Below the pieces are notes generated by a model. It had not been told where the DNA came from and did no database searches. It worked only from the letters and a program-made list of their open reading frames with translations. From Alopecurus myosuroides (taxonomy: Eukaryota > Streptophyta > Magnoliopsida > Poales > Poaceae): DNA of 64,000 nucleotides. Shown here in pieces: positions 8,896 to 23,460 of the stretch (the first letter of the stretch is position 1; each line of letters begins with the position of its first letter). The translations under genes and the position numbers were made by a program. The stretch spans positions 397,714,541 to 397,778,540 of the forward strand of contig CM054057.1 in assembly GCA_028641055.1 (NCBI GenBank), in the 5' to 3' direction.

Positions 8896-9396
8896 ATGCT
8901 CCCGCCGCCATGTGGTCGGCCAACAACCACGTCGGCACTGCACGGGCTTGCATTATCGATGCCCCTGCCCCACGCCCCACGACGGCCGGCAACCCTGTCA
9001 GAAGCTGAGCGCGCCGCGCTCGTCCACGAGCAGCCCTGCATGCACGGAGAGGTGGCGGTTGGCGGCGGCCGCGCGTCATTTTGTGGTTGGGATGGCCTCG
9101 CGCCCGCCGCCAACGACCACGAGGGCAGCAACTCGCGCGGCCTGGTCAGCCCGCTCTCGCAATCGGCGGTGCTGCGCGTGCTTGCAGAGGAGTCCGAGTC
9201 ATCGAAAGACGATCTCGCCCCCGCCGCCAACGAAGAAAAGCTCCTCAATCTCGTGAAGATGAAGTCCCTCCGGGACTTCACTCGCAAGGAGAAGCGTCGC
9301 CGCCACTTCAATGGGACGCTCGAGGCCTACAACGCCGTCAAGCTCGATGGCGGCCTCCGCGTGGACACCAAGCTACATGCGAAGCGCCGCCACTAG
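8896..9396 (+). CDS. Hypothetical ORF in the Helitron, possible captured gene fragment (166 aa)
   Basis: Open frame from ATG 8896 to TAG 9396 inside the Helitron, on the strand opposite to the element. Upstream is a GC-rich, leader-like stretch with a donor-like GTGAGC at about 8808; downstream the sequence turns AT-rich. The N-terminal half is Pro/Ala/His-rich and low in information. The C-terminal third is more protein-like (LLNLVKMKSLRDFTRKEKRR, then FNGTLEAYNAVKLDGGLRVD). A second ATG (8910) opens a different frame. I do not recognise the protein. It may be an exon picked up from a host gene rather than a working gene. Confidence 0.33.
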   Translation: MLPPPCGRPTTTSALHGLALSMPLPHAPRRPATLSEAERAALVHEQPCMHGEVAVGGGRASFCGWDGLAPAANDHEGSNSRGLVSPLSQSAVLRVLAEESESSKDDLAPAANEEKLLNLVKMKSLRDFTRKEKRRRHFNGTLEAYNAVKLDGGLRVDTKLHAKRRH

Positions 9397-10049
9397 GACA
9401 CCATTGCTACATCCCGGTTCGACTATGCTGGACACTCATCCTCTGACCCCGACGAGCGAAGACGGCAGCTCGGCCGAATAAGGAGCCTCCATGTAGTTAC
9501 CGACGGGCATTTTGGGATCTAGATTTAGGATGCGACGATGAACTCTAGTTCATCGCCGTTAATGTAAATTAGCTAGTTTGTGCTCGTAATTTGCAATGAA
9601 TCGCAGGGTTCATCCGTTTCCATTCCCGCGAAAATTGAAAATTAGGAATTTATGGGTTAGAATACGGGTTCTGTTCTACGATCCGCGGACAGAAAAAAAA
9701 CCAAAAGGGCGAACTGAAAACGATTTTTCGGGCTCGATTTTGTTAGTGGCTGCTAGAGTTTTTCTTATACCGGTCATAACTTGATATAAATTCTCTCATA
9801 TGACCCTTTTGTATTATATACATTAAAGGTAGATATGCTAATGTGCTCTGTCTGTTTTTCAATATATTCATTGAAGGTAGGGACGGTTTAAAAAAATCCA
9901 TCAGATTGGATCTACCACTTTGCTAAAACAGAAAAAAAATACATTGCTTAAGTATTTCCGTAGGCTTTAAGGTGGATCCTTTCACCATTGTTTTTCTTTT
10001 TATTATTTTCACCAATCTCTTGGGTGATTTTTAAATTGAACAAAGCAAT

Positions 10050-10860
10050 TCCGTGGCTACCTGGGACACCACACATCTCTCGATCCCCAATTCGGAGTAC
10101 AGTAATTCATATTCTTGTGCTGCTCCTTGCGTTTATCTTCGTGTCCAAGGCCAGTGGCGTTCCTTCTCATCACCCTTCGGCAGCCTAGCAGCAGCTCCCA
10201 CGAGATTTCTCCATGTCCATCTCTTCTATTTCCCCTTGAGTTTGCAGCGGCGATACCAGTAGTCCAGATCTCATATCCGTGTGGTTGCATCTGTGTTCTC
10301 CACGAGGTCCGTAACTCTGTATCCATGGACAGAGCATAAACTTTGTCAATCATTGGCGAGCACAAAACAGACCATCAACTCGAGATTTGCATCCATGGAC
10401 AGAGCTCTTCTGTATCGTGTTGCCTCCCTCCGCGCGAAGACCTTGATTTTTGCTGCCAAATCCGAGTTGCCGTCACGGTAGGCACTCAATTTCTGCTACC
10501 GCGCATCCAATGTCGAGGCCTGCCGCTTGAGGCCTTTGATTCCGGCTGTGTACGCTACCCAGGTCCAGGTCGCCGACATAGGAGGCCCTCGATTTCGGTC
10601 CCCATGGCAGAATATAGGAGTTTTCGGCAGGTGGCCTCTCTACTGCATCGTGCACACCTGCACAAAGAGCTGTCGCCGGCGCTGAGCGCGGTTCAGCGTG
10701 TTGCGAAAACTCGTACATGTGCTCTGGCTAATTATATCGGTAGTAAATTTTACCGGCAATCAACAATCAACTCTGAACTCTGTTTTAGAAGGCTTTCCGG
10801 ATATGGCCTCCTAAACCTATACGACAGACCGTGGCCGTACATACTCTTGTTGGGCTAGGC
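10050..10860 (+). other. GC-richer block in the Helitron, possible second captured fragment
   Basis: Several overlapping short frames on the + strand, including one with MDRALLYRVASLRAKTLIFA (about 10395-10480) and a 171-codon frame to 10858. The 15-base string ATCCATGGACAGAGC occurs twice, at about 10321 and 10391. No frame is clearly dominant and no family is recognised. Confidence 0.3.
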
Positions 10861-11059
10861 CGCCCCGGTACTCCGGTAGTGCATTGGGCCAGCGGGAGGG
10901 TGTGACCGTTCAAAGGGATCGAGAGGAGTTGATGTCAGGGACGGACGGAAGTATGAATTGATGTTGGGATCGGAACGGAAACACACGAGATCGACATACC
11001 AAAAAAAGGGACGAAAATTTTGGGAAAAAAACCTTACTGTTTTTATTATTAGGTAAAGA

Positions 11060-11829
11060 TTTTCAATATCTTTTGATTAATAATTCCAAACGACCTCAAA
11101 TTATCTTCTAAGAATTTCTAAAATAAATTCTTTCTGTTTAAAACATTTTTATAAACATCTCAAAACATTTCACTTTTTATATTTTTGAAAATATAATTAA
11201 TCCACTAATAGTGCTTAATGTCAATTTTAAATTAGAAAATAAAATAAAATGAGGTTTTTGATTAAATAAAATTTGAGACATTATACATGTCATATATATT
11301 TTTTCAAAGTCATTTTACTTCCTTTTCATATTTTATATTTTTAAGATATGAGTGATTACTAATAGCAACTTAATGCCATTTTAAAATAGGAAATAACAAA
11401 CTAACAATATTGTTGCTAAATAAAATTTCAGAGAGTTACCATTATTAAAAATGTTGTTTCCCAAAGTGTGATTCATTTTCATATAAAAATAATTCATTGG
11501 AAAACATTTAGATAATAGGGTTTGAATAAATAAGGATCATAACTATTGAATAAAGAAAATTTATTTGAATAAGGTTTAGGATTTATAGAATAGAGTTATA
11601 ATGGATTATTATTTCCAATTTCATTGAAATATGTATTGTTTTTATTTTGTTTCGTGCATCTCATTTGGTTTTTGTTAACTTGCATAACATGAAAACAAAA
11701 AGTTTCAAATTTTAGTGATTTTTGCACTTATAAAAAATCAGTGATGTTACAGAAAAGCATCACCGGAGGAGTCTACACCACCATGCTCGCCTCCAGAGTG
11801 ATGCGTGAGTAGTTAATCCTTGGACTATG
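11060..11829 (+). other. LTR-like DNA right of the Helitron and a short retroelement fragment
   Basis: AT-rich DNA up to TGATGTTACA (11742-11751), which resembles an LTR 3' end. It is followed by 78 bp (CATCACCGGAGGAGTCTACA and onwards, ending GTGATGCGTGAGTAG...GGACTATG) of a type common in grass retroelements. The final CTATG (11825-11829) directly precedes R1 and is probably its target-site copy. No gene is visible. Confidence 0.4.
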
Positions 11830-12461
11830 TGTAACATCCCAAGTATGAAAAACAACCATTAGAATGTTTGCTTCTTGTTAATTTATGATTTTGCATCATG
11901 TCATCATAAGCATTGCATTTGTTTTCATTTGTTTTTCCATTTGAATTTCAAACAAATTTCAAATCCTTGTTTCATACTTGTTCTGTTACAATTTTTCAAA
12001 TGAAAATTACAAAACAAACCAATCATTTGTTTCCATTGAGCTTAAAAGTTCAAACTATTAACTTGCTTCTTTCAATTATTCAATTAATACCAAAATTGCT
12101 CAAATTCATTTGAATTTCCAAACAGCAACTAAATTCAAACTTTTGAAAAACAAAAAGTGGCACAGATGGGCTTTGGTAATAAATAACCTATAAAATTTAT
12201 CCCCACAATTTTTCAAACCCCAAAACCCCTTCTTTTCTTCCCTTTTTCTTTTCTGCAAAAAAAAAAACAGAGAGAAGAAAAATAAAAAAATAAAACGGCT
12301 GGGGGAGGCAGACCAGGCCAGCCAGCTGGGCCAGCCCAGCCCACCTACCCCCAGCGCGCGCGCAGCAGCAGGCCCGCGGCCTTTTCTTCCTCCTCCGTAC
12401 GGCTGGCGTCAGCTGACGCCAGCACGCACCACCGCGCCCTCCACCTGCTCCCTGCTCGCCC

Positions 12462-12469
12462 TATATCTA
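12462..12469 (+). promoter_or_regulatory. TATA box of the R1 LTR
   Basis: TATATCTA between a GC-rich upstream region and the CCAAACCCTAGCC leader; the same position holds TATATCTA in R4 (38245). It marks the U3/R border of the LTR. Confidence 0.55.
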
Positions 12470-13064
12470 CCACCCGAGCTCCCAAACCCTAGCCTAGCCC
12501 TCTCCTTCCTTCCCGCTGCCGCCAGCCTCTTCCTCCATCCCTTCCTCCTCTCTGATTTCTTTCCGGGGACCGTTGGGGGAAGTGGCCGAGCATGGTGTCG
12601 TCGTCGACAGGAGCCTAGCGAGCGCCTCCGACCAGGCCAGGTGCACGAGCAGGACCGCCACCTCTCCCTCGTCCTCATCGACAGCTGCAGCGGGTCCCAG
12701 GGATCGCCACGTCGCCGGAATTTCTCTGTCTCCTCGTCGGCCGTTTCTGAAACTCACCGTCAACTCGTCGTCCCCGACCACGGCAGCCTCAACCAGCTAT
12801 ACCAACCACCTCCTGGTGAGCCACCCCGACGCCCCATGCCTCTCTCCAGCCCCCTCGCTTCCTGTTTCGCTAAGCGCACGTCTGAAACCCACGGCAGCGT
12901 CCGCCACCGTGCCGCCATGGCCGTGGACGAGCACGATCCCGTGCGTTTTCGGGCCGTCCAAGCACACGCGCACGCTCCACAACCCTCAGCACGCACGCAC
13001 GCCTAGCGCCGCCCGATCGTGGTCGCCGCGTTGTTGCTGCGGCCGTTCCCCTCCGCCGTCGACA

Positions 13065-13086
13065 GGTTCAGACGAAAGACTGAACC
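13065..13086 (+). other. GGTTCAG hairpin in R1
   Basis: GGTTCAG, 8-nt loop, CTGAACC. A hairpin with the same arms stands ahead of the tRNA-like module in the R3 and R4 LTRs. Confidence 0.5.
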
Positions 13087-13169
13087 TTGGGTTCAGTTTC
13101 GTCAGTTAAGAGCGCACCCCGCAGATCTACCTCAAAACCACGCGCGCGCTTCCACTGTCACGATTCGAT

Positions 13170-13235
13170 CCGCACCGTAGTGGCTAGATCTAACGGTGCG
13201 CAGCGCGAGGGCGCGGGTTTGAACCCCCGCAGCGC
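13170..13235 (+). other. tRNA-like Pol III module in R1
   Basis: Box A-like CCGTAGTGGCT (13175-13185) and box B-like GGTTTGAACCC (13216-13226) inside a GCGGG...CCCGC arm. A run of five T follows about 30 bp later (13250-13256). This is the most degenerate member of the set. Confidence 0.4.
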
Positions 13236-14477
13236 AGATTAAAACCCAAATTTTTGCTCCTTTGCCACGCGTGCACGCTGGCCCCACCTGCCATTGGCAG
13301 TGGTGGCCACGCAAGCACCCACACGCGCGCCACGCAGCGCCAGCTGGGCGCTGGCCCACAGGCCAGTGACCCAGGGTTGCTCTGCCCCGCATAGAAGAAA
13401 ACTCCAGGGGCTTTTCTGAAACTTTCTTTTCGCATCCAAGCCCCTAGACCAATCTGAAACTTTTAAATTCACAAATTAGCCCCTGTAAATTCAAATTCAA
13501 ATAACTTGTGCATTTCAAATCCAAATTGAATAAATAAAATATGTTTTCCATACCAAATTTAATTCTCTACATGTTTAAACCATTTGTATACTGTTTTGAA
13601 CATTTCAAATGTTTTCAAAAATTCAAATTCAAACTACTATTGCAAATTTGGTCAAATTCATAACTAATTCAAATTTAATTCAAATGGCACATATAAAGTA
13701 TGTTTTCCATGCAAAATTGAACCACCTTTCCAAATATAAACTTTGTTTCCTATTTTGAATAATTAAAAATTGGGTAAATAATTTAAACCTTGTTTAAATC
13801 ATTTAAAATTGCTAAATTCATAATTTGGTCAAACTAAATTCTTTTGAACATTTAAAATATGTTTTCAAACCAGAAAAGTATAATCTTTCCAAATATGAAT
13901 TTTATTTAATGTTTTGAACAAATAAAAAATTCAAATAATTTCATACTTGAATTAAATTCATTTAAATCTTGTTTAAACTTGTTTAATTCATAATTAATTC
14001 ATTTTAAATCCATTGTCAACAAATGAAACATGTATTCCACCTAAAATTTTGTGTTCTTTCCAAATATGAATTTTGTTATCTATTTTGAACATTTAAAATT
14101 GGTGAAAACAACAAATGCTTGTGTAACTCATTTAAAAAGCCAAATTTCATAACTTAATAAATAAAATTCCAAACTTGGTAAACTTCATATCAAATTGAAG
14201 CTATTGTTGTTTTCTTATTGTTTTCTTCATCCATGCATCATTCTAATCAACCTCCACATGATGGTTAGTGGTAGATCATTTAATTCAATCTTAATTCATG
14301 GGCTTTTCCATATGCAATCCAAATTGCATATGGGCCCAATTAAAAATGTTTACCATGTCCACTAGCTTATCTTTGATGCATCAATTAAATTGTCATGCAT
14401 CATCCCATGTTTGTGCATTATGCCATGTTATTGATTGTTCGTCTCTCTTCGTTGTTTGTTTGCTTCTTCTCGAATAG

Positions 14478-14555
14478 ACGACGACGTTGAGACAGACGAG
14501 GTTTACGACACTACTTCAGAGGAGTTAGCCCAGTACCAGGCTACTGAGTTTGCAG
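14478..14555 (+). other. Conserved exon 2 of the R-family LTR ORF, R1 copy
   Basis: Acceptor TCTCGAATAG, then 78 nt that read (D)DDVETDEVYDTTSEELAQYQ and five more residues, ending GCAG|GCAAGT. The frame enters and leaves in phase 1. Its exon 3 has been lost with the truncated LTR end. Confidence 0.5.
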
Positions 14556-15679
14556 GCAAGTATTCACTCACATGAACCATTGTGTCCTTTCCACACTGGA
14601 TATCGATACTTTCCGTTGTCTATTCTGCTAGCCTTAAGATTTGTTGCTTGTGTTCCGATCCTATCACATGTTATCATGTAACCCTGATATAGCCTATCCT
14701 CTACACCTATACCCTGTTGCTTGTTGTCGGTGTCTTACTAGCATGCTTAGGGTTGTTTATGCTCGAGTCTGATGTCTGTTATTTCTGTTACCATATTTAG
14801 TATGTTCTGGGGGATCGATGTTAAACAACAACCTGTTAATGTTTGAGGTAATGCTAATTTGATGATAAGGCACCGGCAGGAGGCCGGGTATGGTTTGAGG
14901 CCTGCTAGTGTCGAACTCAGGAAAAGTTCTTGTCCTCTAGATCCATGATGAGCGCGCTAACCGCATGTGGGAAGCGTGTATGGGCGCCCCCCCTCAATTT
15001 GATTCGATTCGCATCTCGTCCAAATCGCCTCATTTAGTTCGGGTTTTCCATTTGCCGCATGCATATGCAGGTGCGAACCCGAGGCCAGGATGGTAACTTT
15101 TGTAGTCAGCATTTAGGGAGACACGTTCTTAGAGTGCTATGAGGGTCCCCTTTTCTTCGTGGGGCTTGATTAGCCGTGCTCTCAATTGCACGGGGTTCTT
15201 TGGGCTTGATGCGAAGAAGAGTTGGGTTGTGTTGAGTACCTCGCTTGGTGGGTTGATCCCCCGTCTGGCGGGATATTCTTACGTGTACAGCCAAATTAGT
15301 GCATCCCTGCAGGGTTAAATCTTCTCGAGAAGCCGTGTTGTCCGCGGTTATGGATGACTTGGTGATAGGGCTGGCTAACAAGGATTAGAAAACTTACACC
15401 TAATTAATACTAATGTTGACTAGTAATAGGCTTATTGACACAATAACTTGAACCTTCACTAATCCCACTGTGTGAGTTATCCTCGGATTGCTTCTTTGGA
15501 TAAGGGGCGAGATCCAGGATGGGTTTGTTTGAGGTTAGCGGTAGTTGGTTCCGATGCGCTATCTTATCCCCTTCTTTTAGCCGGATGTTGTAGCGTGTCT
15601 CTATAGTTGGTTAGAGAAGCCCGCTGCCGCACCTTTTGTATCACCTATCTTCCGTTGAACCCAAAGCATCTGTACTTGG

Positions 15680-16486
<807 letters not shown>

Positions 16487-16511
16487 TGGCTAGGAGGATT
16501 TGAAAGGAATT

Positions 16512-18676
<2,165 letters not shown>

Positions 18677-19712
18677 TGTAACATCCCAAGTATGAAAATC
18701 TACCCCCTAGAATGTTTGTTTCTTGTTTTATTTCTGTTTTGCATCATGTCATCATATCTATTGCCTTTTGTTTGCATTTGTTTGCATTGTTTTCCAATTG
18801 TAATTTCAAACCAAATTCAAATCATTATTGCTCATACTTGTTATGTTACTTTGTGTCAAATAAAAACTACAACCAAACAAACAAATTGTTCCCCTAAAAC
18901 TTGGTTTCAAAAACTTTAAATTGGTTAAGTGGCATTTATTTCTTTTTATACCTTAATTGCTCAACTCATTTAATTTATTTCCAAACAATACCATCAATTA
19001 AATAATTGGAAAACAAAAGTTTATTTTAATGTGTGGTTACAAAAATGAATCATTAAAAATTTGTCCTAAAAATTTGTCTAACCCTAAAACCATTTGTTTC
19101 TCTCCCTTTTGCCAAATCTGAAAAAATAAAAAAATAAATATAAAAGGAAGAATAAAGAGAGGGAGAGGGGGCAAAAGGAGGCAGCCCACGTTGGGGCCAG
19201 CCCAATTGGGCCAAAGGCCCGTACCCCCTCACGGTCTCCCCCTACCTCCGTACGAACAGTGCACGTCAGCCATGGACAGCACGTGCTGCTCCACCCCTCC
19301 CTCCTATAACTACTCCTCCCCATCCCTAGAAAACCCTAACCCTAGCCGCATCCGCTCCTCCCTCCTATCTCCCCACCACCGCCGCCATCGAGGGGAGCTC
19401 GCCGCCGCTTCTCTGCTGCCACCGCCGCCGGCCGCCGGAGCACGCCGCCGCCATCTCCGCCACCCCCCCCCCCCCCCGGCCGCGCAGAGCCCACCTCTGC
19501 GACGAGTGTAAGGCCCTCTTTCCATTCCCATACTTTGCCCCCTTCGATTCCTTGCGGATGTGTCGAATTTCTTCCATGCCATGGGTGAGTTTGCAGGCTC
19601 TGTTCGTTGACAGAGAGAGAGCGCATGTACGTGCACATACAGTTGCAGTTGCAGTTAACCGCGATTGCTATACTCAAAAACCAATCGAACCGTATCGTTT
19701 CAAAAACAGCGC

Positions 19713-19786
19713 AGCAGCCTGCTGGTAGAGCGCACGCGCAGCGAACCCACAGGTCGCGAGTTCAAGTCCCGCACCCCCCACCTTTT
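19713..19786 (+). other. tRNA-like Pol III module 1 in R2
   Basis: D-arm-like GCTGGTAGAGCGC (19721-19733), then AGGTCGCGAGTTCAAGTCCC with a canonical T-loop TTCAAGT (box B, 19759-19769), then TTTT at 19783. Spacing and order fit a tRNA-derived unit. It lacks a complete cloverleaf, so I do not call a tRNA gene. Confidence 0.5.
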
Positions 19787-19809
19787 CTGCCTTTTTCCGA
19801 ATTAATTTC

Positions 19810-19826
19810 GGTTCAATCTCTGAACC
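19810..19826 (+). other. GGTTCA hairpin in R2
   Basis: GGTTCA, 5-nt loop, TGAACC, between the two tRNA-like modules; counterpart of the longer hairpins in R1, R3 and R4. Confidence 0.4.
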
Positions 19827-19860
19827 TTAAGCCCCCTCGCCCCCCTTGTTCTGTCAACAA

Positions 19861-19958
19861 AGCGCACTAGCCCAGTTGGTTGGTTCCCTTGCGCAGCAGC
19901 AGGAGGGCAGGGGTTTGAATCCCACCCCTGCCTAATAAAAACCATCTTTTTTCCATTT
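19861..19958 (+). other. tRNA-like Pol III module 2 in R2
   Basis: Box A-like TAGCCCAGTTGG (19868-19879) and box B-like GGGTTTGAATCCC (19911-19923) in a GGGG/CCCC arm, followed by a T-run near 19950. R2 is the only R LTR here in which I see two such modules. Confidence 0.5.
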
Positions 19959-20919
19959 ATTTGTCTAGATCTAGATCTATCCAACATTGCACCCAGGTCC
20001 CTGTATCTTTTATCTAGGTCCCTGTTATAATTCTTTCCAAGTCCCTGTATCTTTTTTTGGTCCATAGTTATTTTCTATCACCCATAAATTGCTTAAACTT
20101 GGTAAATCAATAACTTTTGTTTGGAAACTCCAATTGCAAAACTTTAAACATGTAAATCACTCCATTTTAAATTCTCTACCCAAATATAAAATTTGTTTAC
20201 TGTTTTGAATATTTCAAATTGGTGAAATATTTGAATTCTTGTTTAATTCACTTAATTTTGCAAAATTCATAACTTGAACATAAAAATTCCAAATTCAACA
20301 AATAAAATATGTTTTCCATCCCATTTTTCATGAACTTTGCAAATATCAACTTTGTTTTCTATTTTTGATTAATTTAAATTGCTGAAAACAACTGTTTCTT
20401 ATTTAATGCAATTATAATTGCCAAATTAATAACTTGCTCATTTCAAATCCAAATTCAACAAGTGAAACATGTAATCCACCTAAAATTTTGTGTACTTTCC
20501 AAATATGAACTTTGTTATCTGTTTTGAACAATTAAAATTGGTGAAAACAACAAATGCTTGTGTAACACCTTTAAGGAACCAAAATTCCATAACTTAATAA
20601 ATAAATTTCCAAACTTGGTAAACCTTATTTCAAATTGCTTCTATTGTTGTTTTCTTTTCGTTTTCCTCATCCATGCATCATGCTAATCCACCTTCACCTG
20701 TTGGTTAGTTGTAAAACAATTATTTCAACCTTAAATCATGGGCTTTTCATATGCAACTCAAATTGCATGTGGGTCCATTTAATTATGTTATGTTACCATG
20801 TCAACTAGTTTATTTTTGATGCATCAATTAAATTGACATGCATCATCCCATGATTGTGCATTATGCCATGTTATTGATTGTTGGTTCTCTTCGTTGTTTG
20901 TTTGCTTCTTCTCGAATAG

Positions 20920-22290
20920 ACGACGACGTTGAGACAGACGATACTTACAGCACCCCTTCTGAGGATCTAGCTCAGTACCAGGCTGCTGAGCTTGCAGGCA
21001 AGTTATCACTCACATGAACCACTGTGTTCCTTTCAACATTGGTTACCGATACTTTTCCGTTGTCTATTTCTGCTAGCCATATGTATCGTTGCTTCTGTTA
21101 CGAGCCTATCACATGATACCCTGAAACCATGATATTGCCTCACCTCCAGTCCTATAACCCCGTTGTTTGAGCCCGTGTCTTACTAGCATGCTTAGGGTTG
21201 TTTCTGCTCGAGTCTGTTACCCGTTACTTTCTGTTATCATATTTCTATTATGTTCTATGGGCTCGATGTTTAAACAACAACCTGTTAATGCTTGGGTAAT
21301 AATAATAATATGATGTTAAGGCACCGGCAGGAGGCCGGTCGTGGTTTTGAGGCCTGCTAGTGTCGACCCTAATTAGGAAAAGGGTCTTGTCTACTGATCC
21401 ATGATGAGCATGCTCACCGCATCCGGGTGGTGGTATGGAACCCCCCTCGGCTTTGATCTGATCTGCAGTTTGTCCGAAGAGCCACACTTAGTTCGGGTGT
21501 TCCATTTGGCTCATACGCATAAATGGGTCGCTCCCATGGTTACTGATGATGATGATGACGCACACATATAGGGCGAGGCCTGTAGTGCCGGGGTGTTGTG
21601 TCCTGCGGGAGTTTTGCACACCTGCGCTGAGTATTCGGCTGCGTGGCTGGGACCATATAGCTCCGTGGCTCCTAGGACAGGCTGTAGTGATGGTTCGAGT
21701 CGTGTCGAGTCCACCTGAGTTTTAGTTGGTGGCTTGAGTATGTACGGGTACTGGAGCACACCCTGCAGGGATAAATCTTCTCGAGAAGCCGTGTTGTCCG
21801 CGGTTATGTGACGACTTGGTGAAAGTACTGGCTAACAAGTACTCAGACAACTTACACCTAACTATAATAACTTGACTAGTAATAGGTTTATTGACACAAT
21901 AACCTGAACCATCATTAATCCAACTGTGTGAGTTATCCTCGGATTGCTTCTTTGGATAAGGGGCGAGATCCAGGATGGGTTTGTTCGGTGGTTAGTTATA
22001 GTTGGTTACGATACGCTATCTTATCTCCTTTCTGTTAGCCGGAAGTCATAGTATGTTTCTTTAGTTGGTTAGTGCAGCCCGCTGCCGCATCTTTTATATC
22101 ACCCTTCCTTCCGTGGAACCCAAAGCATCTGTGCTTGGTGTTGACGGGTTACACTTTGGTGAACTGTGAGTCTTGCTTGCCAGTACGTTGTTGTACTGAC
22201 CCCTTTGGGGCTGTGGTTTACGCAGACGACGATTCCGAGGATCCCCATGGAGGCTACTACGTGGAGTACGACGACGCTGTTGACGAGTAG
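20920..22290 (+). other. Exons 2 and 3 of the LTR-resident ORF, R2 copy
   Basis: Exon 2 at 20920-20997 (78 nt) follows TCTCGAATAG and ends GCAG|GCAAGT; exon 3 at 22226-22290 (65 nt) follows TTTACGCAG and ends in TAG. Joined in phase 1 they stay open and encode an acidic tail with DDVETDDTYSTPSEDLAQYQ in exon 2 and GGYYVEYDDAVDE in exon 3. The exon 1 donor is probably GAGT|GTAAGG near 19509; no secure start codon is visible. Confidence 0.5.
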
Positions 22291-22765
22291 ATAGCGGACC
22301 CGGGCAGGATCCGAGACTTCGTGGATGGGCTCCGTCTTTTCGTTTCCGGCTTCTTAAGCCTATTTGGTTTTGTCTGTACTCAGACACCTTGATTGCTTCC
22401 GCTGATGTAATGAATGTTATGTTGGGACAGGTGTCCTCTGGATGATTGTATTTACTATTCTCTGCCTTAGTGAAGGCTAATTGCAACCTTATTTCAATCT
22501 TTTGTGTCTTAGAGACATTCTGTGGTATCATTCCGTTTAACGCTGTTGACGTACCATGTGTGATTGGTATGAAGTACGTCGACAGTAGTGCCTATGGTCT
22601 CTAGTGGATAGTTTACATCGACGATGGAATAGCAGGGCTTGTGTTGTCGCGCATAAGCGCAGGCCTACCAGGAAGCTGGGACGTGGGAGCAGTTATGCCC
22701 CATAATCCAAGCATCTGCTATCCAGTTCGGCCCGATGAGTATCCCCTAGAAACCAGGGTGCGACA

Positions 22766-23377
22766 ACATGCTCTCAGCATATCCTCCAATATTTGGTTCA
22801 CTCTCTCAATTTGTCCATCGGTCTGAGGGTGAAATGATGTACTAAATTCTAATTTGGTACCTAAGGACTCATGTAACTGCTTCCAAAAATGTGACGTAAA
22901 TTGGGTACCTCTATCATAAACAATGCTCTTAGGTACACCATGTAGGCACACAATCCTCTTCATATCAATCTGTGTTAGCTTAGCACTAGTGTAGGTAGTC
23001 TTTACTGGTTGGAAATGACCTACATTTGTCAAACAATCAACCACTACCCAAATAGAGTCATAACCAGAATTAGTCCTCGGTAGTCCCGTAATAAAATCCA
23101 TACCAATTTGTTCCCACTTCCAATCTAGCACCTTCAATGGTTGTAATAGTCCTGCTGGCTTTTGATGTTCTGCTTTCACTCGACTACACACATCACATTT
23201 TGTTATAAACTCTGCGATGTCTCTCTTCAAGTTATTCCACCAGAATCTCTCCTTCACATCCATGTACATTTTGGTATTATCTGGATGAATGGAGTAGGGT
23301 GTTTCACAAGCCTCTTGCAAAATCAACTTCCTAAGATCAGTGTCATTAGCTACACAAACACGTTTCTCGAACCACAT
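22766..23377 (-). pseudogene. G2 integrase catalytic domain, interrupted by R2
   Basis: Retroviral-type integrase of a plant gypsy pol. Seen on the - strand: an H/C zinc-binding remnant (ITKCDVCSRVKAEHQKPAGL), then the D,D-35-E core, with Asp in WVVVDCLTNVGHF, Asp in YDRGTQFTSHFWKQ and Glu in HPQTDGQIERVNQ. Normally inserts element cDNA into the chromosome. The frame stops within LTR sequence because R2 is inserted at MLRAC; the rest is at 18366-18676. Confidence 0.88.
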
Positions 23378-23460
23378 GGTCCCTTGCTCATCTTCATGAA
23401 ACCCTTAGCTTTTCTTACTCTTAGGTTGACTTTGATTTCCTCTATATCTTTGTCTCCTTT

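Larger units (their letters stand above)
8467..11059 (-). mobile_element. Non-autonomous Helitron (2593 bp)
   Basis: Read on the - strand: 5' end TCTTTACCTAATAATAAAAA at 11059, and 3' end CTAG at 8470-8467 preceded by a short hairpin (CCCGT, loop, ACGGG) about 12 bases before the terminus. Host A (8466) and T (11060) flank it, as expected for insertion between A and T without target duplication. No Rep/helicase protein is encoded. Inside, a GC-rich block at 8690-9470 looks like a captured gene fragment and a second GC-rich block at 10050-10860 may be another. The 5' terminus closely resembles the one at 7341, so two related Helitrons lie close together. Confidence 0.68.
11830..15679 (+). repeat. 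R1: truncated LTR of gypsy family R
   Basis: Starts TGTAACATCCCAAGTATGAA like R2, R3 and R4. It contains the family landmarks in order: TATA box (TATATCTA, 12462), GC-rich exon-like block, donor near 12819, GGTTCAG hairpin (13065-13086), tRNA-like module (13170-13235), the array of ~160-bp units (about 13450-14200), and exon 2 (14478-14555). It then breaks off at about 15679, in the stretch CCCAAAGCATCTGT, where plastid DNA begins. The last ~560 bp of the LTR, including exon 3 and the GGGTGCGACA end, are missing. Preceded by CTATG. Confidence 0.85.
18677..22765 (+). repeat. R2: solo LTR of family R inside G2 integrase (4089 bp)
   Basis: Complete LTR from TGTAACATCCC to GGGTGCGACA with a perfect 5-bp target duplication ACATG at 18672-18676 and 22766-22770. 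No internal region or second LTR, hence a solo LTR left by LTR-LTR recombination. The integrase frame reads across the site once the LTR is removed. It contains a GC-rich block with TATAAC (19305), a poly-C tract near 19460, two tRNA-like modules, the ~160-bp array, and exons 2 and 3 of the LTR ORF. Confidence 0.93.

Noticed and set aside
13170..13235. True tRNA genes in the R LTRs
   Set aside because: Box A and box B are recognisable, but I could not build an acceptor stem and anticodon arm in any copy, so I report tRNA-like modules only.
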